In this document: one piece after another, positions 23,621-33,994 of the stretch
Position numbering within the stretch: position 1 is the first letter of the stretch
How the letters are laid out: the number at the start of each line of letters is the position of its first letter
Assembly: GCA_026413255.1 (NCBI GenBank)
Contig: JAOCZO010000010.1
Coordinates: 186,001 to 250,000 of the forward strand
DNA from: Fereydounia khargensis
Lineage: Eukaryota > Basidiomycota > Ustilaginomycetes > Urocystidales > Fereydouniaceae
Direction of reading: 5' to 3'
Length of the DNA: 64,000 nt
Notes under the pieces: model-generated
Told to the model about the DNA's origin: nothing
The model's database searches: none
Seen by the model: only the letters and a program-made list of their open reading frames with translations
Made by a program: the position numbers and the translations under genes

Positions 23621-24213
23621 CAAGTGGGGCTAGAGCAGGAGCATCCCTCAGTCCTGGTTGGCTCGCTCGCTGTGTCGCCGTGTGTGTGTGCGTGTAAGAG
23701 GAAGGGAGATATGGAAGGCAAGCTGGCCTCACAGTTGGTCTGGTCGGTCTGGTCGGTCTGGTCGGTCTGCATCCACACAGGGTTTGGTGAGGCCCGCCGC
23801 CCTCCTCCCCCTCTCTCTCTCTCTCTCTCTCTCACCCGAACTGGTCAGTCCGCTCGATTGCTTGCTGCCTGCCTGCCTGTGCCTGCCCGCTTGCGTTTCT
23901 TTGCTGCGGGCCCAAACGCATCATTCATCCCATTTTTCCATCCACCCGCTCCTCCCCTCGCTCGCTCCTCTCTCACGCCCGCACGAGCGCTGCTTGGCCG
24001 CCTCGAAAAATTGGGAAAAAAAAAAGGCCTGATGCAGCCAGAACGCGTCTCGTCTCGTCTTGCACCATTACTTCAGTCGTGATCAGATCGGGAGACAGAT
24101 CAGATTCCCCGATGGGAGGGACTCGACACAACACAAGCACACTCGCCTTCAGTAGGCGTCATGCAAGGAAAGTATACAGGAAAGCGTTATGATTGATGGA
24201 ATCAGATGGGCCA
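23225..24213. other. DEP1-like promoter/leader and NOP53 3' region, repeat-rich
   Basis: No gene seen. The stretch holds a GAT/GGT trinucleotide block at about 23591-23620, a GGTCT-type block at about 23737-23770 and a (CT)n run at about 23811-23833. The promoter and leader of the minus-strand DEP1-like gene should lie in the left part. Confidence 0.5.
23811..23833. repeat. (CT)n microsatellite
   Basis: About eleven perfect CT dinucleotides upstream of the DEP1-like gene. Confidence 0.85.
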
Positions 24214-25762
24214 TCACTCGAAGCGCTTGTACGAGTGTGTCTCGAAACGCTTGGTTGCCTTTCGCTTGGCCGTCTTGACGGGCACACGAGGCTCGACCAG
24301 CGCCCTTGCCTGCATCTTGTGGTATCGGTCGCGGAACAGGTTTCCCTCAGGCTGCAGTCATTTAAATGCGTCAGTATTGTGCCCTGTCTACTGCTTAGAG
24401 ATTCCTAGTACTTACCTTGAGCGCACGTAGACTCTCGCTGAGCTCTTCGCCAGTCTGGACGTCGATCTTTTCGCGTGGCACGCGGTGCTTGCCGAGCTTC
24501 TTGCCTTCCAGACCGTGGGCGCGCAGACGCTCCTCCTTGGCGAGTCGACGCTGTTCCGCCGCGGCGATTCTGGCGCGCGCGGCTGCCTCGTACTGCTTTC
24601 GGAGCTTGGGAAGCTGAGCGACTAGCTGCTTTTGCGCCTTGGCCTCTCGTCGGGCCTTGGCCTGCGCTACCTCCTGTGCTGCGCGCTTGGCACGCATACG
24701 CTGCGCCTTGGTCTTCTTCTTGGGCATCTTGCGCGTCCCTTGCGCGTTCTCGTCGTCCTCGTCATCATTGGAGGCGTCATCGTCCGAGCCATCAGAGGGA
24801 AGATCGACCTGCATGCCATTGTACCTCTTGTCAGAGTTGGCCAACTGCTCGGCAAGCTCCTTGGCCTCAGCCACCTTGCGTATCCACTCGTCGCGCTGAG
24901 CCTGGTCCACTTGCTCTCCGTCTTCGAGTCGCTTCTCAATCGCATATGCTTCTTGGATGAGACGCTCGTGCGACTCGAGGTCAGGGTTGTACGACATGCC
25001 TGGATGCGGCAGCGAGACAGAGGGGATTGATCGTGCGGCTGAAAGCACATGGTCCTCGTACATTGTCTTGGGCGCCTTGATGGGCTTTTGATCGCGGATC
25101 GTGACCCATTCCTCGTCGACGCTCGTGTCCTTGTCCTTGCCCTTGCCCTTGCCCTTGCCCTTGGAGCTGGCAGGCGTGTCATCGGAGCCCCAAACATCGT
25201 AGGCCTGTTTTTGAGCGAGCTTGACCGCACCACTCTGTTCTTGGCCCACGCTTCCCTGCGAGTCGGCCAGTTCGCCCATGGCGCCCTTGACCTGGTCGCC
25301 CCTTCCCGCGATTCTCCTGAGCTTGTCCTTCATCTTCTTGGACATGCCGGCGGCGGCAGCCTTTCCCTCTGGCGTCTGCTTGATGCGGAACGAGGCGCGT
25401 TCCCTCGCGTGCAGTGGTGCGGCGCCAGCGTTGTTGCGGTTGAGAATCTCGAGAGACTTGAGGGGCCGCTTCTCCCTTGCTCGACGGGCCAGAGCGGTTT
25501 CCTGGCCAGAGCGGTCTTCGACAAAGAGGGCGGTGTCCGAGAGCGCGTGGAGCGGCTTGCCTCCGCCGCCACTGGGCTGGGCCATGGAGACCTCATCAGC
25601 CATCTGCTCGAGATGCGCCTCGGTCGCGCTCAGGTCTATGTTCTTGCGCCACGCTGTCTTGCCCTTGCGCGAGGACTGCTTGTACTGCGCTGGCTGGCCT
25701 CGCCGCCCGGCTGCGGTCCCGGCAGCCCCAGCCGCAGCACTGGACGTTCGTGCGGGTGCCAT
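24214..25762 (-). CDS. NOP53: Ribosome biogenesis protein Nop53 (GLTSCR2/PICT1 family)
   Basis: Two exons on the minus strand, 25762-24416 and 24351-24214, with a 64-nt intron, give about 494 residues, close to the family (455 in yeast, 478 in human). The N-terminus has the SSRKGKTAWRKNIDL block typical of Nop53, and the C-terminus restored by the splice reads SLRALKPEGNLFRDRYHKMQ and ends TKRFETHSYKRFE. Between them lie a Lys/Arg-rich segment and a long Ala/Arg/Glu/Lys helix (about 360-430). Nop53 is a nucleolar 60S assembly factor that docks the Mtr4-exosome through its AIM motif to trim the ITS2 (7S) precursor. A Lys-Gly dipeptide repeat (KGKGKGKGKD) near residue 190 is low complexity. It is head-to-head with YAR1. 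Confidence 0.93.
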
Positions 25763-26231
25763 GATGTCTGCTCGAGTGTGATGGTGTGGAGAAGGTTTAG
25801 CCCATGCTCAGTGACAGAAGTGAGTGTGCCCTGTCTGCTTGCTGGGATGCCCTGCTCTGCTCTGCTCTGCTCTGCTCTGCTCTGCTCTGCTCTGCTCTGC
25901 TCTGCATGCATTTTGAAATTTTTCTTTTTCTCTTTTTCCCCTCTCGTCTGGGCTGCACTGCACCCTGGTAGGCCCGACCGACTCTCAAACGCGCAAACAA
26001 AGAGATTGGAAGAACGCAAAAAGAAAAGGGAAAAAAAAAATGGAGACGTCGGCGTGAGCTGCTGCCACGCAGAGCTGTGAGGTGAGGCTCCGCTCAACCA
26101 GCCCTCCACCAACCAACCAAGCAGCGCAGGGCAGGGCAGGGCACACAGGCAAAAGAGGAAACAGTACAAGTTAGTAGCAGCGACCACAGCTAGTCACTCG
26201 ATCACCGCGACCATCACCATCACTACCGACT
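25763..26231. promoter_or_regulatory. Shared divergent promoter of NOP53 and YAR1
   Basis: 469 bases separate the two start codons. The middle carries a perfect pentanucleotide repeat (25855-25905) flanked by T-rich and A-rich runs (26030-26040). These A/T and repeat tracts may exclude nucleosomes; that is inference. Confidence 0.55.
25855..25905. repeat. (TCTGC)10 pentanucleotide repeat
   Basis: About ten perfect tandem copies of TCTGC (GCAGA on the other strand) in the NOP53/YAR1 promoter. Copy number is likely to be polymorphic. Confidence 0.92.
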
Positions 26232-26920
26232 ATGACAGCATCCCTCTCTACCGACAAGATTGACGACCTGCTCTTCAGCGCCCGTGTCGGTGATCTCGAG
26301 GACATTGAGGCCTTCTTCAAGGAGCACGCGGCCGAGACTCGTTCCACGCTGCTTTCATCCATCGTCAATCAGGACGGCAACACGCTCCTGCACTACAGTG
26401 CCGCCAATGGCCATCTCGGTGCGTCCTTCTCTCATGTGTGCCACACCCGTCCTCTGCATGCTGACCTGCTTTCTCCCGCACAGAGGTGGTCAACTACCTC
26501 CTGCCACACGCGTCCCTCTCGTTCCTGCTCACACAGAACAGCTCCGGCAACACTGCGCTCCACTGGGCCGGACTGAACGGTCACCTCGCCCTCGTCCACG
26601 CCCTCATCGACCGCATCGACCACGCCGAACGCGACAGCCCACAAGAGGCCGCGACCACCAACAAGCTCAAGCCAGACGAGGAACGCAAGATCTGGGACAT
26701 CCGCAACAAGGCCGGCCGTGGTCCCATGTCAGAGGCACAGATGAACCAGCGCGAAGATGTCGTCCAGTTCCTCCTCGAACGCATGGTCGAAGGCCCCGAA
26801 GACGACAAAGCCCAGCAACAAAAGTCCAACCAAGACAGCAAAGCCGAACAAAAGTCCAACCAAGACAGCAAAGCCGCGGACGTGCAGCAGGGCACCGAGA
26901 ACCTCTCACTTGACGGGTGA
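26232..26920 (+). CDS. YAR1: Yar1-like ankyrin-repeat protein, probable Rps3 chaperone
   Basis: Two exons, 26232-26418 and 26484-26920, with a 65-nt intron, give about 207 residues; yeast Yar1 has 200. Two ankyrin repeats are clear: GNTLLHYSAANGHLEVVNYL (restored by the splice) and GNTALHWAGLNGHLALVHAL. The N-terminus (DDLLFSARVGDLEDIEAFF) and the acidic C-terminus after VVQFLLERMVEGPEDD also follow the Yar1 layout. Yar1 shields the ribosomal protein Rps3 from aggregation and escorts it to the nucleus for 40S assembly. The C-terminal tail contains a direct repeat of KSNQDSKA, absent from yeast and encoded by a duplicated 27-nt unit. The head-to-head partner is NOP53, another ribosome assembly factor. 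Confidence 0.88.
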
Positions 26921-27261
26921 ACGTGTTCCCCTTACGCTCGCTCCCTCCACAACTTCCCGTCCTGTATCTCTATTATCTGCCTCTTTCTTTAGATAGCTAC
27001 AATACCACACAGCATTACACGTCTACTCCGCATGCACAGGTCGGATCAGGAAAGCTTGCTTCATTGCGCTTGCTTAGGAGGGCACATCGATTGTTCCCCT
27101 CCATCTAGGTGTGTGTCAGCCCGCGCTCAAGGAACCAGGCGCGGCGGGTTGGTCAAATTTTCGGCAACATCCAGTGTAAAGGCAGCTGCTTCGCCAGGTG
27201 CGCTCACACTTTGAAATGCAGTCGCCGGTTGACGGCAAAAGTTGGAAACGAGTCGAGCCGC
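26921..27261. other. Convergent 3' region of YAR1 and ATP4
   Basis: 341 bases between two convergent stops. A short plus-strand stretch at 27050-27085 translates to an ankyrin-like LLHCACLGGHIDC but no intact exon is evident. Confidence 0.5.
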
Positions 27262-28221
27262 TTAGAGAGCCTTGCTCTTGACGAGCTGCTCAATCTCGGA
27301 AACGGCATTGTCGAGGATCTGCTTCTGCAGCTTGTCGTCCGTCAGGCTCTCCTGGACCTTCTTGATGACGGTCTCGGCAAGCAGCTTCTGCTCCTGCTCA
27401 CGCTCAGCGGCCTCGTATCGCACCCAGCTGTCAAGAACGGCCTTGACGTCGGTCGCGATTGCCGTCTTCTGCTTGAGCTCAAAGACCTCCTTCTCTGTCT
27501 CGGCGGTCTCCTTGGCGACCTGGTAGAGCGCCTTGGTGATGTCAACAACGTCCTTCTGCTGCTCGACCGACGCAATTCGGCTCTGGACCGCCTCGGTGTG
27601 CGTGTTGCGTGCTGAGTTCAGGATGCCCGAGATTTTCTGTTCCATGCAAACAAAGGGTGGGACAGGGTATCAGTACCGTTCATGTATAGTCTTGGCCCTA
27701 GTGGTGTCGGTGAGGTGAGCGCAATTCCATCTGATAGCATCCGAGACGGTTTCCTACAAAAACCTTTGAGCAGCTTCATCCGACAGAATCTGCGGGTACG
27801 GGTACATTCCACCCTTTTGAAGCCTTTACCTCCCTCCCGGAAAAATGGATGCATGTCGGTTGATCGGGATACTTACCTCGATCTGGCTGTCAGCCCACTC
27901 CTTGTAAGGGCCGGTGATGGCACGGCCAACAAGAACGGCAAAGATGAAGGAGCCGACGAGGATGACGGTCTCCTCGTTGGCGACGTAGATCTCCTTCGAG
28001 ATGGCGACGGCGCTGAGGCCAGTTCCGAGGGTAACCCAGCCGGTCTTGGAGATGAGGCTGTTGCCGGGGAGGGCGTCGAGGATGCTGGAGGCCTTGGACT
28101 CGGGCGAGGGCTTGTCCGAGTAGAAACGGACAGCGGCAACGGCACGAGGGGCGGAAGCGGCGAGCGAAGGTCGGACGATGGCGGCAGCAGTGGCCCGCTG
28201 GGCGGCAACACGGAACGACAT
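27262..28221 (-). CDS. ATP4: Mitochondrial F1Fo ATP synthase subunit 4 (subunit b)
   Basis: Two exons on the minus strand, 28221-27877 and 27636-27262, with a 240-nt intron, give 239 residues; yeast Atp4 has 244 as precursor. The first 36 residues (MSFRVAAQRATAAAIVRPSL, then basic and Ala-rich up to RFYS) form a mitochondrial presequence. Two hydrophobic segments follow (about 58-75 and 84-103, ETVILVGSFIFAVLVGRAI). The C-terminal half is the long helix of the peripheral stalk, with the conserved FELKQKTAIATDVKAVLDSW and WVRYEAAEREQEQKLLAE. The splice join reads ADSQIEKISGILNSARNTH. Subunit b holds the F1 head fixed relative to the proton channel in the inner membrane. Confidence 0.97.
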
Positions 28222-29322
28222 GGCGTTGAGATGTGAGATTGGAGGGTGAACGAAGGGAGAGGGGGGGGGGCGAGGTAGGGGACGGGTAAGGTAAAGGTGA
28301 AAGAAAGGTAAACGTTGATGGCGACGAGACCTTCTCGCTCTCTCACAGACAGAACACGAGCCAGGCAAGGGCAGCGCAGGGCAGCGCAGCGCAGGGCGAA
28401 GGAGGCCTACCAAACCCGCCCAAATCCACTCAAGTCGACTCGACCCAAGCCGACCGGCCAGCCAAGCCAGGCTGGGCGCGCGCACTCGCTCACTTTTGCG
28501 ATCAACCAGCTCAGCTCTGCCCCCTCCCTTCCTCCTTTCCCCCCTTCCTCCCCTTGCTCCTTCGCCCGTGCCCTGTTGAAGCTGGAAAATGGGATCAATT
28601 CAACCGCGTCCACATTCCGACTTGAATTTTGTAGTCCTAGCCCTTTGGTCGCGTCTAATCTCGAGCCTCTCGCCGATCACGTTTGCAGATTGGCCCTTTT
28701 CTCATCCAACCGGAAGATGCCCTCCTGTTTCGCCCGGTCTTGCCCCAGCGCCCCACTTTTATCATTAAGCATGACTAAGCGACTGAAGCACAGTTCCATC
28801 CCTGATCTCCCGATACAGCTCCTCTCATCGGGTATCGGGTTCCCCTCCACATGCGGTCGGGTCGTCGTGATTGATGCAATCCTACACCCGCTTGCTGCAA
28901 CCAACAGTCAGGATTTCAATTCCTGAGGACAGTGGCGTGGCTAAGTGATTCAGCAGCCAACTTGCCGCAGCATGTTCTGGTACAGAACAGGTCTACTTAC
29001 GCATCAGTGATACGGATCAGTCATTCTTCCAAGCAAGGCAAGCAAGCTGTCAACTGACGCCAGTGGCTTTTTCACCCTGGCCCGGAAGGAAGAAATGCGA
29101 GTGCCAAACAAACAGCATCCATGTCGCCATGACTAATAGCCGGACGTCACCGAGTTGCAAGTCTGTTCGAGTCAGGAAAAGGCAGTATGTATCACGCAGG
29201 CAAATGAGAGAGACGTCCAAGGTATAAAGGAAAGGCAGGGACGGGCATCGGTTGTGCTGGATAACGGAGCACCGGACAATACTCTTGTTTAGTAGACCAG
29301 CTATCACAACCAAACCACAGCC
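28222..29322. other. Divergent intergenic region between ATP4 and a small unknown gene
   Basis: 1.1 kb with no gene seen. The ATP4 side carries a G10 run at about 28261-28270. The rest has no repeat structure that I can make out. A TATA-like ggtataaagg occurs near 29220, about 100 bases before the start at 29323, and could serve that gene. Confidence 0.45.
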
Positions 29323-29962
29323 ATGTCAGAAGCTTACGCCGGCAAGTCAGACCAGCAGATCATCAACGAGGCAGTGAGTAGCGATATCCGCGCTTATCCA
29401 GGAGCGGGTTTGGCACACATGGGCTCCACCCGTCATGGCCGAGCCGATCCGAGCTGATCACGATTTGACAGGCCTCGGACCTGGACTTTCGCTCAGACTA
29501 CCAGCAGAGCGACAAGTTTAACCCGCGTACCACGGTGCTTTCCGAGCAGAGCGGTGTGAACGAGTCTGGGCTGGAGCGCTTCCCTGGAGCGTCGGTCTCG
29601 GTCGGTAGGACTGGTGCCACTGGCGGCGGAACCAATCCGCAGAACATTCCACCTGAGGAGGGCGGAGACAGCCGCAGCCAGCGCGTTGGCGAGTCGAGCG
29701 AGCGCTTTGAGGGCCTAGGTGGTCCCGATGACAAGAGGCATGAGGTGAGTACATGGTCCCCACAAAGAAGGCCCTACAAAGAAGCAAGTTTGCATGGTTT
29801 CTGACAGGACCGGGCGTTGGCCGTGCACAGATGCTCAAGAACAACCCAGCCACGTTCCAGAACCACCCTAACTGGCAGCAGGAGACGGTGCCGAGGACAG
29901 AGAACCAGGCGCTGGAAGCTGACCAGGAAGGAACAGCGCGCAGCTATGCTTTCAACTCGTAA
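29323..29962 (+). CDS. Small hydrophilic protein of unknown function
   Basis: Three exons, 29323-29373, 29472-29744 and 29831-29962, with introns of 98 and 86 nt, give 151 residues. The donors (GTGAGT in both cases), the acceptors and phase-0 joins all agree, which supports a real gene. The protein starts MSEAYAGKSDQQIINEAASD, has a Gly/Pro/Thr-rich middle (TGATGGGTNPQNIPPEEGG) and ends with NNPATFQNHPNWQQETVPRT and a polar tail. No membrane segment, signal peptide or known motif is visible. Composition (Gly, Gln, Asn, Ser, Glu; no Cys) resembles small disordered stress-type proteins, but that is only a comparison of style. A TATA-like box about 100 bases upstream suggests inducible expression. 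Confidence 0.72.
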
Positions 29963-31211
29963 ATACATGGGGAGTCACTGTTCGTAGTGTCAGTGCTCTG
30001 CAGTATTGTACAGTACTGTACAGTAATGCCATGAATCAGTAAGAGTGAGCGAGGAGTGGCAGGCGAGAGAGTTTGGGCGGGTGTAATCGGACTCTAGGAA
30101 TTGGCTGGCAGAGACGTGCGAGTGGAGAGAACCGCACTAAAAGCAGCAGCAGCAGCAGCACCACCACCGCCAACCAGTTGAGCAAAGGGCAGGGCCCAAA
30201 GACGGCTTTGTTGAAAGTACAGTGTGCGGCGTGCGGCGTGTGCGGTTTGGTGCGGTAGGGAGGCGCTGTGGATTGTAATCCTGAAAAAAGGTCCCGCGCC
30301 CGCGCCCGCGCCCGCGCCCGCCCCGCTTGCCCCGCTTCTGCCTTGGCCTCGCCTTGCCCTGCTGATGTGCATTCAGTTGTTCTGCCCTGCAAGTAGCCGA
30401 CGCGGGGCATTTCACGTTGATCCCCACCCAGCCTGGGCTGGCGCTGGCCTGGGCTGCACTGGTGGGTTGTAAGTAGCCTTCCGAGTCACAGTCAAGAGAC
30501 AGTCAGATCAGAAGCAGCCAGTTTGAGCTAGACCATCTTTGCTCACCCATCATGGCCTCCTCTTCTGTAATCACACCCTGCAGTAGCAGGTAGCAGTAGC
30601 AGCAGCACAGAGCAGAATGATTACGTGCGGGTCAGCAGCCCCAGATTGCCCTTTTGTGTGTTGTGTGCGTGCGGAAAGCGTCGCGAAGGCAGACCGGGTG
30701 TTATTCGCCAGTCAAAGCCGGAGAGGAGAATCAGCGGTGGCACGGCCCACACGAGTGTGCTTGTGGTCTGCCTGCTGCCTGCTGCCTGCTGCCTGTCTGC
30801 CTCTCCTCTCCGGCCCTTCCCCGCTACACTCACGCTCACGCTCACGCTCGCACTCTCAGTCACAGTCACCACCGAAGCAACCACCATCATCAACATTACC
30901 GTCAACCGTTTTGACCGCCGTTGCCATTTCCATTTCCATTTCCATTTCCATTGCCATTGCCTGTCTCTGCCATCTGATCGGCGCAGCCCCGTCGTGTCCG
31001 AAGGAGCACGTGCATGAACCCGAACGGAACATCCATCCCCGCTTCCGCATCCCCTCCACACCATCCTTCTCATCGGTGCAGGTAGCCTTTGCCTGCTTCC
31101 ATCGCAGACGGCAGCCTCGTCGCCTCTCTCTCTCTTCCTTCTTTTCCATCCATCTCTTACCATACGTTCTCCACTCTCCCCCCGCAACTGGGGTGGTAGA
31201 CAACAGACACA
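29963..31211. other. Intergenic region and kinase leader, repeat-rich
   Basis: 1.25 kb without a supported gene. Contains the palindrome TACTGTACAGTA at 30014-30025, a GCGCCC-type repeat at about 30296-30322, a (TCACGC)-like block near 30829-30850 and a (TTTCCA)n block at about 30925-30955. The last 150 bases are C/T-rich, as expected of the leader of the kinase gene. Confidence 0.45.
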
Positions 31212-32723
31212 ATGTAAGTATGGCGCTCCTCCTTGTCGTCACAAGAACAAGGCTGCTGAACCTTTGACCATCTCAGGACATACCAAATCTCACAGCAGCT
31301 ATGGTCCAAGCTGCACCACTTTGCCACCTTCCCGCAAACCGGCATCTCACTGCGGCAGATGGTGCAGTTTGGCCGCAACCCCAACCCAGGCACCATCCTA
31401 CAAGCCGGTAGCTTTCTCGCCGAGGAGCTGCCCATTCGACTCGCTCACCGTGTCAAGGAGCTCGACGAGCTGCCGCATGACCTGTCCAACATGCCTTCCA
31501 TTGTCAAGGTCAAGAACTGGTATGCACAGTCCTTTGAGGAGCTCATCAACTTTCCCAAGCCCAGCCTGCCCGAGTCGGTCCAGAAGGCGCTCCAGACTGC
31601 ACAGGCCGCCGCGCCACTCCCCGAATCCACGCCAAATCCGAGTCTGCTCGAATCGGCAGCGCTCGAGGACGGTCCCTCAACGAGCTCTAGCTGGTCCTCC
31701 AGTCAGGTCGCCGCCTTGACATCCAATGGCGCGGCCAACGGCATGATGAACGGCCGCAATGGCATCAAGAAGCGGGCGCTGCTTGAGCACCGCTACTATG
31801 CCAACCTCCCTGACCAAAACTGGCCACCAGAGATTCAGCTCTATAATGAGGAATTCACGAGAGCCCTCGAAAAGATCAAGAAGCGCCACGACGCTGTTGT
31901 CACTACCATTGCGCAGGGTGTGCTCGAGTATAAGCGCGCCCGCAAGGCGGCACGCATCCAGGCTGATGTTCAGAGCTTTCTGGATCGCTTCTACATGTCT
32001 CGTATCGGAATCCGTATCCTAATTGGGCAGCACATTGCGCTCAGCCGCACCGCACCCAACGCGCCCAAGATGCTCGAGGACGGCTCAAGAAGCAGGAGCA
32101 GCAGCAGCAGCGCGCAGCTTGCTGCGAGAGACGGCAAACCCGAGCCCGAGCAGTATGTCGGCATCATCTGCACCAACACCAATGTGGGTGCCATGGCACA
32201 CGAGGCGATCGAGAATGCGCGATTCGTTTGCGAGGAGCACTATGGTCTTTTCAAGGGCCCTCCCGTGCAACTGGTTTGCCCCTCGGACCTGACATTCATG
32301 TACGTGCCCAGCCATCTGAACCACATGCTCTTTGAGCTGCTCAAGAACTCGCTTCGGGCCGTGGTCGAGCGATACGGCGTCGAAAATGAGGACAACTTCC
32401 CACCGATCAAGGTGATTGTGGTTGAAGGCAAGGAAGACATTACGATCAAGATCAGCGACGAGGGCGGTGGAATTGCAAGAAGCGAGATGCCGCTGGTGTG
32501 GACGTACATGTATACCACGGCACAGTCTGAGGATCTGGATCCCGAGTTCAGCGCATCCGACTTTAAGGCGCCAATGGCAGGCTTTGGCTATGGTTTGCCA
32601 CTTGCGCGGCTGTATGCGCGGTACTTTGGTGGCGACCTCAAGCTGATCTCGATGGAGGGCTATGGTACAGACGTGTACCTGCACCTGAATCGACTTTCTT
32701 CGAGCAGCGAGCCGCTGCCGTAG
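31212..32723 (+). CDS. Pyruvate dehydrogenase (lipoamide) kinase, split start codon
   Basis: A mitochondrial-type protein kinase of about 482 residues. The ATG is divided: A and T at 31212-31213, then a 63-nt GTAAGT..CAG intron (31214-31276), then G at 31277, reading MTYQISQQLWSKLHHFATFP. An in-frame TAG 15 nt upstream rules out an extension in that exon. The N-terminal helical domain has GISLRQMVQFGRNP and the GHKL-type ATP domain has the N box HLNHMLFELLKNS (about 346), the G1 box DEGGGI (about 394) and the G2 box GFGYGLPLARLYARYFGG (about 435). The family phosphorylates and inactivates pyruvate dehydrogenase E1-alpha; the related branched-chain kinase is less likely. Insertions rich in Ser/Ala (about 95-135 and 265-285) are longer than in animals. 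No obvious presequence is visible. Residue 27 is the next Met, inside the conserved block. Confidence 0.9.
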
Positions 32724-33959
32724 GAAGTGCTCAGGTCTAAGCATGGCCGGAAGGTGAACCGTACGATCCGTATGATTGACCTGGGAGACGTGGACCTGCA
32801 GGGGCAAGAGGCAAGAGGATGGCCTGGCCAGCTACAGCGTGACGGCTCTGAAGAAGCAGAGAAGCGTCCCCGGGTGCCTTCTCCCTGGTCGGTTGACCTT
32901 CCACAACCAGGCCGGCTTGGACCTGATGCACTTCCGTTCCCGCTCTCGCTGCTACCACAGAGGGTACAGCAGTGGGTGAACCAGATGCGCGGGCACGGAA
33001 ACTACCGCAGTGGCGAAGCGCACACGAACGTGGACGGTGATGGCGGTGGCGGTGGTGGCGCACTCGCCGGTGCGGTGGACCGCCGACAGGATGGCGGTTC
33101 GCCGCTCTTGAGTAGGTCACAGACTGGTGTCGGCCACAGCTCTAGGAGCAATAGCACCGGCACGGTACGGTCAGGTCTTGGCGCAAGGCCGATCAGCGAT
33201 CCATCTTCGTCGATCATACTGAGCCGTGCGGAAGACCAGCGTTCTTGAAGCACTGGCCGCCTTTGTCGCGACCTTTTTCGTTCTTCTTTCCCTTCTTTTG
33301 GTTTTCTTTCCACCTTTGCGCATGGGTAGGGCCTCGTAGCAGGCATCTTTGATCCAGAGTATACCGTACACGCATGCATGAGGCGGCAGAGACAAGCGAG
33401 AAAAAATGTAACATAGGAATCAGAACTGGCTGCTCGCACGAAATCTCATCTCAAACGCAACAATGTTTCTTTTGTGTGGGTCGCCGAGTCGGACTGTTAC
33501 AGTATATGGATTGCATTGTGTTGGTAAGCAAACGGTGAGATCTGCGCTCGGGCCCGATCTGGGCTGGCGCGATTCGGCAACGAACAGTATGTAGCACGTG
33601 CCTTTTGGCGGAGAAACGAGTGAGTAACAAGTACGGTATGAAGAGGCTGAGCCTTGGAGGTGGATGCTGTGGTGCTCTGACCAGTACCAGCGAGGCGCTT
33701 GCGCTTTGAACCGGTGACTGTTGAGAGACACTCGACAGACAGCAGAGGCGAGTCGCGCACACGCCCTTGCCCTTGCCCTTGCCCTGCAAAAGGCGCGACA
33801 CGGAGAGGCGGTCGCCAACGGCCATGCACGCCTGCAGTGCAGCCGAAGCCGAACCCTTTCCCACCCTGCTCTGCCCAAAGCCAAGGCAAAGTGGGTTGCG
33901 TTGGTGGCAGCGCGCTCCCTCCTTTGCTGTCAGTTCTGTTTGCTTGCTTGCTGGCCTGC

Positions 33960-33994
<35 letters not shown>

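Noticed and set aside
32724-33248. Open plus-strand frame just after the kinase stop
   Set aside because: Different frame from the kinase, no start context of note and no recognisable protein; probably 3' UTR and spacer.
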